A stretch of DNA of 64,000 nt from Hymenobacter aranciens (GTDB lineage Bacteria > Bacteroidota > Bacteroidia > Cytophagales > Hymenobacteraceae): assembly GCF_030580865.1 (NCBI RefSeq), contig NZ_JAUQSY010000018.1, positions 59,652 through 123,651 of the forward strand, given 5' to 3'. A program made the position numbers and the translations under genes. The notes beneath the pieces are model-generated. The model saw nothing but the letters and a program-made list of their open reading frames with translations. It had not been told where the DNA came from and did no database searches. This document shows positions 1-8,697 of the stretch, piece after piece (within the stretch, counting starts at the first letter, position 1; every line of letters starts with the position of its first letter).

Positions 1-270
1 GAGCTGCCCGCCGCCGAGCGCGAGGGCGTGGTAATGGCGCTGGGCTGTTTTCTGGGGCAGTGCCTGGTGCAGACCTACCGGGGCGAGTGGGCCGCCGGGC
101 GCGACGGCACCACCGGCGTGGGCATCGCGAACCGATTTTTTTTCAATCCTTTCCAACTGGTGAATACTCAGCTGAATGAGGGCGAAAGCGCGTCCGTTGC
201 CACGTTTTTTGCCTCGGTTCCGGCGCGGCTGGCGGCCCCACCCGCCGCTCGTAAGGGCTGGATTTCGTAA
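1..270 (+). CDS. C-terminal end of an unrecognised protein (5' end outside window)
   Basis: The frame is open from the first base of the window and ends with TAA at 268-270, so only the last 89 residues are present. The visible part holds a YRGEW motif, a short glycine-rich stretch and a hydrophobic FFFNPFQLVN segment, then a tail rich in Ala and Pro. There is no signal peptide or clear membrane segment in this part. I do not recognise the family. It lies 35 bases upstream of cmk on the same strand and might be co-transcribed with it. An ATG at 34 is internal to the open frame and is probably not the true start. Confidence 0.55.
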   Translation, partial: ELPAAEREGVVMALGCFLGQCLVQTYRGEWAAGRDGTTGVGIANRFFFNPFQLVNTQLNEGESASVATFFASVPARLAAPPAARKGWIS

Positions 271-305
271 TCTTGCGGGGCCAATGGCCGTTCCCGCGTC
301 GTTAT

Positions 306-1019
306 ATGAAACCACTCGTTATCGCCATTGACGGCTACTCTTCGTGCGGTAAAAGCACGACAGCCAAAGCCGTAGCTGCCGCCCTGCATTACGCTTACGT
401 CGACACTGGCGCCATGTACCGCGGCGTCACGCTGTATCTGCTCGAAGCCGGCATTGCCTTCGATGATATGGCGGCTATCGAGCAGGCTTTGCACGACATT
501 CACATCAGCTTTAAGCGCCACCGCACCACCGGGCGCAATGAGCTGTGCCTGAACGGTAAGATTCGCGAAGACGACATTCGTCAAATGCGCATTTCCAACC
601 TCGTAAGCGAGGTGTCGGGCATTCCGATGGTGCGGCACGCCATGGTGGCGCAGCAGCAGCGCATGGGCCGCAAGCGCGGTGTGGTGATGGATGGGCGCGA
701 CATCGGCACTACCGTTTTTCCCGATGCGGAGGTGAAGGTATTTATGACGGCCGAAGTGGAAATCCGGGCCCGCCGCCGGCAGGAAGAGCTGGCCGCCAAG
801 GGCGAGCACGTGGAGCTGGTTGATATTATCGAAAACCTGCGCAAGCGCGATTACCTCGACTCGACCCGCACCGAGAGCCCATTGCGCCGGGCTGCGGATG
901 CGGTATTGCTGGATACCACGCACATTACCATCAGCGAGCAGGTCGATTTTGTGCTCGACCGGGCCTCATCGGCGCTTTTTGCCACGTATGGCGCGTGGGC
1001 GGGCAAGACCAGCGCCTGA
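306..1019 (+). CDS. cmk: Cytidylate kinase
   Basis: Transfers phosphate from ATP to CMP or dCMP in pyrimidine nucleotide salvage and RNA turnover, in the cytoplasm. The 237-residue protein has the usual length. The P-loop GYSSCGKST lies at about residues 10-18, followed by the VDTGAMYRGVT substrate-binding segment and, later, the MDGRDIGTTVFPDA motif (about residue 128 on) characteristic of CMP kinases. The LID-region arginines (RARRRQEE) follow. I chose ATG 306 because the conserved N-terminus MKPLVIAIDG begins there; the open frame upstream to 273 has no family similarity. The gene is followed by ispH, which has its own promoter box. Confidence 0.96.
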   Translation: MKPLVIAIDGYSSCGKSTTAKAVAAALHYAYVDTGAMYRGVTLYLLEAGIAFDDMAAIEQALHDIHISFKRHRTTGRNELCLNGKIREDDIRQMRISNLVSEVSGIPMVRHAMVAQQQRMGRKRGVVMDGRDIGTTVFPDAEVKVFMTAEVEIRARRRQEELAAKGEHVELVDIIENLRKRDYLDSTRTESPLRRAADAVLLDTTHITISEQVDFVLDRASSALFATYGAWAGKTSA

Positions 1020-1028
1020 ACATTTTCG

Positions 1029-1036
1029 TACCTTTG
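1029..1036 (+). promoter_or_regulatory. Bacteroidetes -7 box for ispH
   Basis: The sequence TACCTTTG matches the Bacteroidetes sigma-A consensus TAnnTTTG exactly and lies 36 bases upstream of the ispH ATG. Confidence 0.7.
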
Positions 1037-1072
1037 CAACCCGGCGCACAGGCCCGGTGTTGACGTAGGAAC

Positions 1073-1957
1073 ATGAAGGTCACGATTGATAAGAATTCCG
1101 GTTACTGCTTCGGCGTCGAGTTTGCCATTCAGATGGCCGAGGACGAGCTGGCGCACGAAAACACGCTGTATTGCCTCGGCGATATCGTGCACAACCGCAT
1201 GGAGGTGGAGCGCTTGCACCAGCAGGGCCTGCGTATCATCGACCGCGAGCAGCTGGCCGAAATTCACGACTCGAAGGTGCTCATCCGGGCCCACGGCGAG
1301 CCGCCCGAAACCTACCAGCTGGCCCTGCGCAACAACCTGGAGCTGATTGACGCCTCCTGCCCGGTGGTGCTGAAGCTGCAAAACCGCGTGAAGCACGCCT
1401 TCGACGCAACCACGCGCCAGGATGGCCAGATTGTCATTTACGGCCAGCCCGGTCACGCCGAAGTAGCGGGCCTCACCGGCCAGACCGGCAACCGTGCCAT
1501 CATCGTGATGAACGAGGCCGACCTCGACCAGATTGACTTCGCGCGGCCCGTCACGCTCTTCAGCCAGACCACCAAAAGCACGGCCGGCTTCTATAAAATG
1601 AAGGCGCTGATTGAGGCTCGCATCGCCGCCGCCGGCGGCGATTTGCAGAGCTTCGACGCCAACGACAGCATCTGCCGGCAGGTGAGCAACCGCGAGCCGC
1701 AGCTGGCCCGGTTTGCCGTAGAGCACGATGTTATCGTGTTCGTGAGCGGGCGCAAAAGCTCTAACGGCAAGGCGCTGTTCACGGTAGTGCAGCAGCATAA
1801 TTCGCGCAGCTACTTCGTGGAAAACGAGGCCGAAGTGGAGGACGAATGGTTTGTGGGCGCCGAAACCGTGGGTATCTGCGGGGCCACCAGCACGCCGCTG
1901 TGGCTGATGCGCCAGGTGCAGGAGCGCATTGAGGCGGTGGACGTAGTGCTGGGCTAG
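1073..1957 (+). CDS. ispH: 4-hydroxy-3-methylbut-2-enyl diphosphate reductase
   Basis: Last step of the MEP (non-mevalonate) isoprenoid pathway: reduces HMBPP to IPP and DMAPP with a [4Fe-4S] cluster. The 294-residue protein carries the three cluster-binding cysteines at residues 12 (SGYCFGV), 96 (ASCPVV) and 201 (DSICRQVSNR), the spacing known for IspH. The AHGEPPE, GHAEV and FSQTTKST segments are also family hallmarks. ATG 1073 gives the standard N-terminus with the first cysteine at position 12. A perfect TACCTTTG box upstream suggests its own promoter. The gene is followed directly by a long inverted repeat shared with two other places in the window. Confidence 0.97.
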   Translation: MKVTIDKNSGYCFGVEFAIQMAEDELAHENTLYCLGDIVHNRMEVERLHQQGLRIIDREQLAEIHDSKVLIRAHGEPPETYQLALRNNLELIDASCPVVLKLQNRVKHAFDATTRQDGQIVIYGQPGHAEVAGLTGQTGNRAIIVMNEADLDQIDFARPVTLFSQTTKSTAGFYKMKALIEARIAAAGGDLQSFDANDSICRQVSNREPQLARFAVEHDVIVFVSGRKSSNGKALFTVVQQHNSRSYFVENEAEVEDEWFVGAETVGICGATSTPLWLMRQVQERIEAVDVVLG

Positions 1958-1965
1958 AACGACAA

Positions 1966-2164
1966 TTCCCCTCCTTGGAAAGGAGGGGATGTTTTGCCGC
2001 AGGCAAAACGGGGGTGGTTCGCCCGGTCGCGCCGCCTGGGCTTTTGTTGCTTCGGATAAAGAATTACTGCGTCGTTCGGGTATTGTTCTGACGGCGCGAG
2101 CGGGCGAACCACCCCCGTTCGCTGCTCAGCGCAGCTCACATCCCCTCCTTTCCAAGGAGGGGAG
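1966..2164. repeat. Long inverted repeat, family 1 (copy 1)
   Basis: Two arms that are near reverse complements flank a roughly 50-base centre. Each outer arm starts with a small hairpin around CCTCCTTGGAAAGGAGG, followed by an inner arm ending in GGGGGTGGTTCGCCCG. The element sits between convergent ispH and the glycosyltransferase gene, where it could act as a bidirectional terminator. Copies or parts recur at 7461-7540 and 40131-40370, and all share the word CGCGCCGCCTGGGC. Confidence 0.85.
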
Positions 2165-2172
2165 CTTTGTTC

Positions 2173-2892
2173 TCACTTCTTCTTCAGCATCCGCCGATAT
2201 ACCCGCGCAATGGCCGGCTGCGGCAGGTGCAGCACGTACATCGTATGCACCACAAGGTGCGTAAACTCGGTGCGTACTACCCCGTGCTGCAGATACTTGC
2301 GGGCCGAGGTGACGACGCTCTGCGGCAGCACCACGAAGCGGGCGAGGCGCTTGATGCGGTCGACTATTTCGACGTCTTCCATCAGCAGCAGCTGCTCGTT
2401 GAAGGGACCGAGGCGGCGGAAGAGGCGGGCTTGCACAAAGAGGCTTTGGTCGCCGAACTGAAAGTGGGGGGCGTTGAAGCGCGAGGCCCAGCTGCTGGTG
2501 CGCAGCACCCAGTGCCGCACGTTGAAGCGCAGGCGAAAGCAGCCGCTGCGGAACCCGGCCGCCAGGGCGCGGCGGATGATGTGGCCGAAATTGGCGGGTG
2601 GCAGCGTGTCGGCGTGCAGGAAGTAGAGCACTTCGCCACGGGCGTTTTCGGCGCCGTGGTTGAGCTGGGCGGCGCGACCCCGGCGCGGGGCCAGCAGCAG
2701 TTGGGCCCCGTGGGTGTGGGCGATGGCGGCAGTGCCATCGGTGCTGCCGCCGTCGCAGACCAGGATTTCGCAGGCGATGCCGGTGCCGATGTTGGCCACC
2801 AGGTGGGGCAGGGTGGTCGTCAGAGCCTCGGCTTCGTTGAGCGCGGGGATGATGATGGAGAGGTAGGGCGCGGGGGCTAGGGTCGGGTCCAT
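2173..2892 (-). CDS. Family 2 glycosyltransferase (TIGR04283-like)
   Basis: A 239-residue GT-A glycosyltransferase. It starts with the classic SIIIPALNEAEAL nucleotide-sugar motif, then CDGGSTDGT and ARGEVLYFLHADT, where the HAD carries the metal-binding DXD-like acid. A FGDQSLFV acceptor-side motif and an MEDVEIVDR motif (acidic catalytic region) follow. The short length and motif set resemble the TIGR04283 group; the sugar and acceptor are not known. I chose the start at 2892 (MDPTLAP) because the glycosyltransferase fold begins 10 residues later. This start overlaps the end of the VanZ-like gene by 16 bases, so translation is probably coupled in a three-gene operon with the methyltransferase. 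Confidence 0.88.
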   Translation of the reverse strand: MDPTLAPAPYLSIIIPALNEAEALTTTLPHLVANIGTGIACEILVCDGGSTDGTAAIAHTHGAQLLLAPRRGRAAQLNHGAENARGEVLYFLHADTLPPANFGHIIRRALAAGFRSGCFRLRFNVRHWVLRTSSWASRFNAPHFQFGDQSLFVQARLFRRLGPFNEQLLLMEDVEIVDRIKRLARFVVLPQSVVTSARKYLQHGVVRTEFTHLVVHTMYVLHLPQPAIARVYRRMLKKK

Positions 2893-3368
2893 ACGTCGGA
2901 GAGGATAACAATGACCATGAACGAAATAAACAACGCTTTGTAGGTGATGGAGCGGCGGCGGCTGCGCACGGGCTTTGGGCCGCCCCACCAGCGGAAACCA
3001 CCCAGCGCGGCGAAAATAGCCAATACCAGCAGGTAAAAGCCGACGTCAAGGATGTCGAAAGTGCCGTCGGTGATGTGCAGGAGTTGCAGCAGTTCGATAC
3101 CCAGGGCCATGCCCAGCGGCAGCAAACTGAGCAGGCGGCTGCGCGAGAACGAGCCGAACCACAGGAAGGCGTACATCCAGAGCGCGCCGGGCAGATTGTA
3201 TACCAGCCACTGGCCGTAGCGCAGCCGCCACATGGGCGGCTCGATGGCCAGTAGTGAATAAATCAGCTTATTGACGATGGTGTCGGGCGAGCGAAACAGC
3301 ACGTAAATCACCAGCGCCACCATCAGCGGCAGCAGGCAGGTAAACAAAAGCTGACGTTTGCTTTTCAT
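2877..3368 (-). CDS. VanZ-like membrane protein
   Basis: A 163-residue membrane protein with four or five predicted helices: LLFTCLLPLMVALVIYVLF near the N-terminus, LPGALWMYAFLWFGSF, LLSLLPLGMALGIELLQLL and LDVGFYLLVLAIFAAL, then one at the C-terminus. The ELLQLL...GTFDILDVGFY segment is the signature of VanZ-like proteins. The founding member gives low-level teicoplanin resistance, but most members have no known role. The ATG overlaps the stop of the upstream methyltransferase by 4 bases (ATGA) and its 3' end overlaps the glycosyltransferase start, so the three genes form one operon, perhaps for lipid or envelope glycan modification (inference). Confidence 0.82.
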   Translation of the reverse strand: MKSKRQLLFTCLLPLMVALVIYVLFRSPDTIVNKLIYSLLAIEPPMWRLRYGQWLVYNLPGALWMYAFLWFGSFSRSRLLSLLPLGMALGIELLQLLHITDGTFDILDVGFYLLVLAIFAALGGFRWWGGPKPVRSRRRSITYKALFISFMVIVILSDVWTRP

Positions 3369-3985
3369 GCCAGGGGCCGGGGTTTGGTGATTTGCACGAT
3401 GCTCCAGTAGCCAGGTTTGAGGGTGGTTATTTCGGGGTGCTGCAGGCCGGCGGTGAGGGCGCTGAGCGGGAAGTAATTCCGGAAGCCCAGAATTTTGCCG
3501 ATGGGCGTCAGCAGTCGGTCGGCCAGCCGGAGCGGGCCGTGGGCGGGCGTGAAATGGTTGAGCAGGTAGAGCCGGCCGCCGGGCCGCAAGGCTTCGTAAT
3601 AGGCCTGTAATAGCTGCGCGGGCTCCTGCACCACTGAGAGCACGCTGCAAAAAACAATCTGCTCATAGTCAGCGGCCCGACTGGCGTAATCCTCGGCCGA
3701 AGCTTCCTGCAAGTCAAGCGGCAGCGTGGTAAATTGGGCGGATTTTTCCCGCGCCGCCTGCAGCATCGGCGCCGAGCAGTCGATGGCCGTGACGTGCTTG
3801 CGCTGCGCATTATAAAACGGCAGCGAGATGCCCGTGCCCACGCCTACCTCCAGCACGCGCCGGCCAGGCTGGGCATTGACGGCTGCCACCAGCTGGCGCA
3901 CCAGCGGCTGGTAGAAGCGCCGCAGCGCCAGGTCGTACACCCGGGCAAAGAGGAAATAACGCAGGTTATTCAGCCGGGTGCTCAT
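3365..3985 (-). CDS. Class I SAM-dependent methyltransferase, PmtA-like
   Basis: A 206-residue Rossmann-fold methyltransferase. Motif I is VLEVGVGTGISLPFY (about residues 45-59), followed by an acidic AIDCSAPML loop that should hold the SAM ribose, and a LRPGGRLYLLNHF motif after the SVLSVVQEP segment. The FNR-like layout and the early RFYQPLV segment resemble bacterial phosphatidylethanolamine N-methyltransferases (PmtA), but substrate is an inference. It is the first gene of a tightly overlapping operon with the VanZ-like membrane protein and glycosyltransferase, which fits action on a membrane lipid. Confidence 0.82.
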   Translation of the reverse strand: MSTRLNNLRYFLFARVYDLALRRFYQPLVRQLVAAVNAQPGRRVLEVGVGTGISLPFYNAQRKHVTAIDCSAPMLQAAREKSAQFTTLPLDLQEASAEDYASRAADYEQIVFCSVLSVVQEPAQLLQAYYEALRPGGRLYLLNHFTPAHGPLRLADRLLTPIGKILGFRNYFPLSALTAGLQHPEITTLKPGYWSIVQITKPRPLA

Positions 3986-4067
3986 GCGGCAGTAAGGGAA
4001 GCAAAGGGCGTACGACGAGGCAAGATAGGCGCTGGGCGGCGGCTGGCCGGGGCCGCCGGTTTTGCCG

Positions 4068-4075
4068 TACCTTTA
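4068..4075 (+). promoter_or_regulatory. Probable -7 box for the 4100 gene
   Basis: TACCTTTA differs from TAnnTTTG by the last base and lies 24 bases upstream of the ATG. A TTTG lies 7 bases upstream of it, too close to serve as the -33 element. Confidence 0.45.
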
Positions 4076-4099
4076 AACAACCGCTAACGGCCTGCTCCT

Positions 4100-5110
4100 A
4101 TGAAAGCCTACGCCCACCTAAACCCACCTGCCGCTGCTACGCCCGCCCCCCAAAGCTGGTGGCGCCGGGCTCGCTACAACACCGCCGGCCTCATTAGCAT
4201 CATCCGGGGCGATATTATGCACAACACCCTGGGCGCCTACCACGTGCTGCGCCTGTGGCATGTGCAGAAACTCACGGCCGGCCTGGTGAGCAAAACCCAC
4301 CCCTGGGCCACTGGCCTCAACCCCGACACCGCCGCCCCGGTGTGGCCGCAAAACGTGGTGTTTCGGACCGCGCCCACGCCGGGGCTCGACTGCGAGGCCG
4401 ACGAGGTAATTCTGCGCAAGGTGGGCAATTTCCTGGCCGACATGGTGAAAAAGTCGGCTCAGCTGCCCGAGATTCCGCATGGGCCGGAGCGGCGCATGCC
4501 CCACGTGGTGAACTACCTGCACGGCTCGGTGCACTACAATGGCCTGTGGCTGCTGTTCAACGACTTTGTGGAGGCCAAGCAGCTGTTTTCGGACCCGACG
4601 TTCCGGCGGGAGTTCCGGCGGGTGGTGCGGCAGGAAAAGCGTGAAGTGACCCTGATTTTCCGCGAGCGCAAGTACAGCCCGCTGGAGTACGCCTACTTTT
4701 CGGGCTTCATCATGGCCAATCTGCCGTGGTTTGCCAACGTGAACGGGCCGGGCAAAAAGGTCATGTGGGGCAACCCTTCACCTTACCCGGCCATGAACAT
4801 CATCAACGGCAGCTGGGTGCGCGACGTGGAGCGGCTGCGGCGCGGGCGGCCCGGCTTCCAGCGCCCACCAGTGCAGGCCGAACAGTATTTCACCGGCAGC
4901 TACGGGCGGCCGGTGCAGCCGTACTACTTCTCGGAGCGGCTGGTGGCCTACGTGGAGAATGAGTGGGTGCGCCGGCGCGGCTTTGATGCGGGCTTGTTCT
5001 TCATCAACCGCAAGAAAATTGACCCGCGCATTTATGAGAAATACCTGGCCGACAAGGCCACGCTGAACGAGCGACATACGCTGGTGCCGAGCCCGTTTAA
5101 GAAGAAGTAG
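4100..5110 (+). CDS. Unrecognised 336-residue protein
   Basis: I do not recognise the family. The protein is soluble-looking, rich in Arg, Trp and Tyr, with no signal peptide or membrane helix. Notable segments are HVLRLWHVQKLTAG, a central MPHVVNYLHGSVHYNGLWL with two histidines, PWFANVNGPGKKVMWGNPSP, and a C-terminal FFINRKKIDPRIYEKYL before a basic KKK end. The conserved look of the central aromatic and histidine segments suggests an enzyme or binding protein, but no function can be assigned. It stands alone, transcribed away from the methyltransferase operon, with a near-consensus promoter box 24 bases upstream. Confidence 0.8.
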   Translation: MKAYAHLNPPAAATPAPQSWWRRARYNTAGLISIIRGDIMHNTLGAYHVLRLWHVQKLTAGLVSKTHPWATGLNPDTAAPVWPQNVVFRTAPTPGLDCEADEVILRKVGNFLADMVKKSAQLPEIPHGPERRMPHVVNYLHGSVHYNGLWLLFNDFVEAKQLFSDPTFRREFRRVVRQEKREVTLIFRERKYSPLEYAYFSGFIMANLPWFANVNGPGKKVMWGNPSPYPAMNIINGSWVRDVERLRRGRPGFQRPPVQAEQYFTGSYGRPVQPYYFSERLVAYVENEWVRRRGFDAGLFFINRKKIDPRIYEKYLADKATLNERHTLVPSPFKKK

Positions 5111-5113
5111 GGG

Positions 5114-5234
5114 AGTGGTAGTACGAATTCCGCGTAGCGGTTCGTGCTACCACTTTGTCGTTTGGTGCGGTTGTGCGGTCATAACAACGTCAGAGTGGTA
5201 GTACGAACCGCTGCGCGGAATTCGCCCGACCACT
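5114..5234. repeat. Inverted repeat, family 4 (copy 1)
   Basis: Two 41-base halves, each a hairpin, are arranged as an inverted repeat around a 39-base centre. The core word is CGAATTCCGCG followed by AGCGGTTCG. It lies between convergent genes. Other copies are at 50439-50549 and 61168-61290. Confidence 0.85.
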
Positions 5235-5242
5235 TCGCCCAT

Positions 5243-5779
5243 TTACGCCAACTCCCGCTCGTAAATTCGCCGGCTTTCATCGTCAAACACCACGAACTCC
5301 ACCACCTGCGGAAACTCATTCTCGCTCAGAAACTGCCGCACCTCGCGCACCGCAATGGCGGCGGCTTCTTTTTTGGGATAACCGTAGATGCCGGTGCTGA
5401 TACCGGGAAAGGCGACGCTCTCCGACTGCCGGCCCGCTGCGATTTTCAAGCAACTCTGATAACAAGAAGCTAATTCCTCTGCCTCATGCTGATGGCCGCC
5501 GTGCCAGACTGGACCTGCCGTGTGAATAACGACTTTTGCTGGTAGTTTCCCTCCGGTAGTGGCAACAGCTTTGCCCGTTGGCAGGCCTAAAGGGTATAGT
5601 CGTTCGCGCAGATGCCGGCACTCCTCCAGAATCTGGGGGCCGCCGGCGCGGTGGATGGCCCCATCGACGCCGCCCCCGCCGAGCAGGCTGGAATTGGCGG
5701 CATTGACGATGGCCGTGACCGGGCGGCTGGTAATGTCGCCCTGCACGAGGCGCAGGCGGGAATCGGGAGGAATGGGCAT
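5243..5779 (-). CDS. Macrodomain protein (O-acetyl-ADP-ribose deacetylase-like)
   Basis: A single macrodomain of 178 residues, the usual length for YmdB-type enzymes that remove the acetyl group from O-acetyl-ADP-ribose or ADP-ribose from proteins. The sequence shows the QGDITSRPVTAIVNAANSSL start, the GGGGVDGAIHRAGG loop that binds the distal ribose, the HTAGPVW strand and the FPGISTGIYGYP phosphate-binding loop. All key ligand-contact segments are present, so the protein should be active. ATG 5779 gives the typical short N-terminus. The gene is divergent from the 2TM gene and ends close to a family 4 repeat. Confidence 0.93.
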   Translation of the reverse strand: MPIPPDSRLRLVQGDITSRPVTAIVNAANSSLLGGGGVDGAIHRAGGPQILEECRHLRERLYPLGLPTGKAVATTGGKLPAKVVIHTAGPVWHGGHQHEAEELASCYQSCLKIAAGRQSESVAFPGISTGIYGYPKKEAAAIAVREVRQFLSENEFPQVVEFVVFDDESRRIYERELA

Positions 5780-5911
5780 AAGAGGCGGACGCTTAGGGAG
5801 CGGTTTTCGGCGTTTCAGCCAGAAAAGTTGCGGCTTGGGTAACGGGAATTTGCGGCCGGGGGGTGAAAAAGTGCTGTTTTACATCATCAACCACCACAAA
5901 ATACCTCTCTT

Positions 5912-6205
5912 ATGGAACCCACGAACCTCATCCCCGCCCGCGACCCGCAACTCTGGCAACTGGCCAAAAGCCGCGCCCGCTTCAAGTCGCACCTGTTTAC
6001 GTACCTCGCGGTGAATGCCCTGCTGTGGCTTATCTGGGGCGTGACCGACCACGGGCACTACGACCCTCTGCCCTGGCCGGTATGGTCTACCGTATTCTGG
6101 GGCATCGGGCTGTTTTTTCAGGGCGTGCGCACCTACGGCGGCTGGAACAAACAGAGCTTGGCCGAGCGCGAATACGAGCGGCTGACGCGGGAGCGGCAAG
6201 GATAG
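5912..6205 (+). CDS. 2TM domain protein
   Basis: A 97-residue protein with the 2TM domain layout: a charged N-terminus ending ARFKSHLFTYLAVNALLWLIWGV (helix 1), a short loop with DPLPWPVW, and VFWGIGLFFQGVRTY (helix 2), then a charged tail ending EYERLTRERQ. Proteins of this family are common in Bacteroidetes, sometimes fused to histidine kinases. The role of stand-alone members is unknown. It is transcribed divergently from the macrodomain gene. Confidence 0.85.
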   Translation: MEPTNLIPARDPQLWQLAKSRARFKSHLFTYLAVNALLWLIWGVTDHGHYDPLPWPVWSTVFWGIGLFFQGVRTYGGWNKQSLAEREYERLTRERQG

Positions 6206-6301
6206 CGCGTTGCACCCTGGCTGCTGGTACGCGCTGTGCACTAAACGGCGGTCAGGCTGACTATTGTGTAACCTTGCCTGTCCCGCCCCGGTTAGCAGGC
6301 C

Positions 6302-7441
<1,140 letters not shown>

Positions 7442-7460
7442 GGCAGCGAAAAGAACGAAA

Positions 7461-7540
7461 ACTCCCCTCCTCAGAAGAGGAGGGGATGTTTTTGCGCAGC
7501 AAAAACGGGGGTGGTTGAAGTCGTGCGCGCCGCCTGGGCA
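7461..7540. repeat. Partial copy of family 1 inverted repeat
   Basis: One arm of the family 1 element: a CTCCTC-loop-GAGGAG hairpin, ATGTTTTTGCGCAGC, GGGGGTGGTT and the shared CGCCGCCTGGGC. The opposite arm is missing here. It follows the sugar dehydrogenase gene and may serve as its terminator. Confidence 0.7.
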
Positions 7541-7570
7541 GCTCCGGCGCGCCCCAACCCACAACCCTTG

Positions 7571-7714
7571 ATGCTCCGCCGATTACGAGACGCTGCTGGT
7601 GCTGTCTACCACCGGGCAGGCGCTAGCGGGCTTTGCGCCCGGCGCCTCATCGCCCGGCGCTACCTCTACGCGGCCGATTCGTGCCTGACGCTGCGGGTGG
7701 AAGGGCCGCGCTAA
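7571..7714 (+). pseudogene. Possible gene remnant
   Basis: A short stretch in two frames looks protein-like. One frame reads DYETLLVLSTTGQALAGFAP; after a shift the other reads RYLYAADSCLTLRVEGPR followed by a stop, a plausible C-terminus. There is no start or full domain. I read it as the eroded 3' end of a lost gene, lying between a partial family 1 repeat and the 21-bp array. The family is not recognised and the call is weak. Confidence 0.25.
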
Positions 7715-7737
7715 AAGCCCGTGCCGCTACTGCCAGC

Positions 7738-8052
7738 ACCAATGTGGATACTGATGCCACCAATGCAGCTGGCACTGTCAGTAATACGCCTGATGGAATA
7801 ACCAATACGGCTGCTGGCACAACCATTACGTTTAGTGCTGGCGCCGATGTGGCTATTTGTGCATTCAATTTGGCCGCTAGTACCGCCTAAATTGATAATG
7901 AGGCCACCAAAGTTGCTATGCACGTAGCTGATACAGCGAATAAAGTAACCAATAAGGCTGTTATTGCCAGTGATTGGGTGACTCATGTAGCCAATATGTA
8001 TAATTAATACATTAATACCGCCAGTTGTCACCTTAATACGTTAAGTAGTGCT
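7738..8052. repeat. Degenerate tandem array, 15 units of exactly 21 bp (array 1)
   Basis: Fifteen consecutive 21-base units can be laid end to end without a single insertion or deletion. Most begin ACCAAT or a near variant (AGTAAT, GCCGAT, TTCAAT, ATTAAT) and many carry GCTG near the middle. The stretch is clearly richer in A+T than its neighbours. On the + strand the in-phase reading gives heptads such as TNTAAGT but is broken by two stop codons; the - strand reading is open from 8031 to 7711 with heptads like CASSRIG. It is either an eroded repeat protein or a structural DNA repeat. I see no intact gene between 7442 and 8162. Confidence 0.75.
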
Positions 8053-8162
8053 GGGGTCGACGACCAGGCCGCCGGTACCCGGTTCGGGTAGCGTAGCAAC
8101 GAAACTCCGTGCTGCAAAAAGAAATGCAGTAGCTTAGCCCTCGATTAGCCCGCTTTCTCCTT

Positions 8163-8645
8163 ATGTCCGCTGCCCGCCCTCCTAAACGACTGCTTGGCCG
8201 CCGCGAGCTGGTCGACTTTCCTGCCTTTGCATTGGTGGGGATAGAGGCCAAGGTCGATACCGGCGCCTATACCAGCGCCATCCACTGCACCGACATTCAC
8301 ACCGAGGCCGACGCCCAGGGCCGCCCCGTGCTGTGCGTGCGCCTGCTCGACCCCGACCACCCCGGCTTCGACGGCCAGCCCCTGGAATTTGCCGATTTCG
8401 GGCTGCGCGACATCCGCTCCAGCAACGGCGAGGTGCAGGAGCGCTACGTCATCCGGGCGGTGGTGCGGTTGTACGGCGAAGATTTTACCGCCGAATTTTC
8501 GCTCTCCGACCGCTCCGACATGAAGTACCCCGTACTGCTGGGTCGCAGTCTGTTGCGGCAGGGCCGCTTCGTGGTCGACGTGGCCCGGCGCAATCTTTCG
8601 CGCCGGGCGCAGGAACGCGCCGCTGGGCGGCGCCGTTCGTCCTGA
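8163..8645 (+). CDS. RimB-like retropepsin-type protease (RimK-associated)
   Basis: A 160-residue protein of the ATP-dependent zinc protease / RimK-LysX associated family (COG4067). The name is historical: the fold is that of a retroviral aspartic protease. The KVDTGAYTSAIHCTDI motif carries the Asp-Thr-Gly triad, and MKYPVLLGRSLL is the second conserved block. In Pseudomonas the homologue RimB removes glutamates that RimK adds to proteins. Here it lies 52 bases upstream of rimK, which supports the same job. ATG 8163 matches the family's short N-terminus. The basic C-terminal tail is not conserved. Confidence 0.87.
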   Translation: MSAARPPKRLLGRRELVDFPAFALVGIEAKVDTGAYTSAIHCTDIHTEADAQGRPVLCVRLLDPDHPGFDGQPLEFADFGLRDIRSSNGEVQERYVIRAVVRLYGEDFTAEFSLSDRSDMKYPVLLGRSLLRQGRFVVDVARRNLSRRAQERAAGRRRSS

Positions 8646-8697
8646 CCTAATTTTGGGGCGGCGGAGCCCCCCACCCATCCACCACCCACCCCACCCA

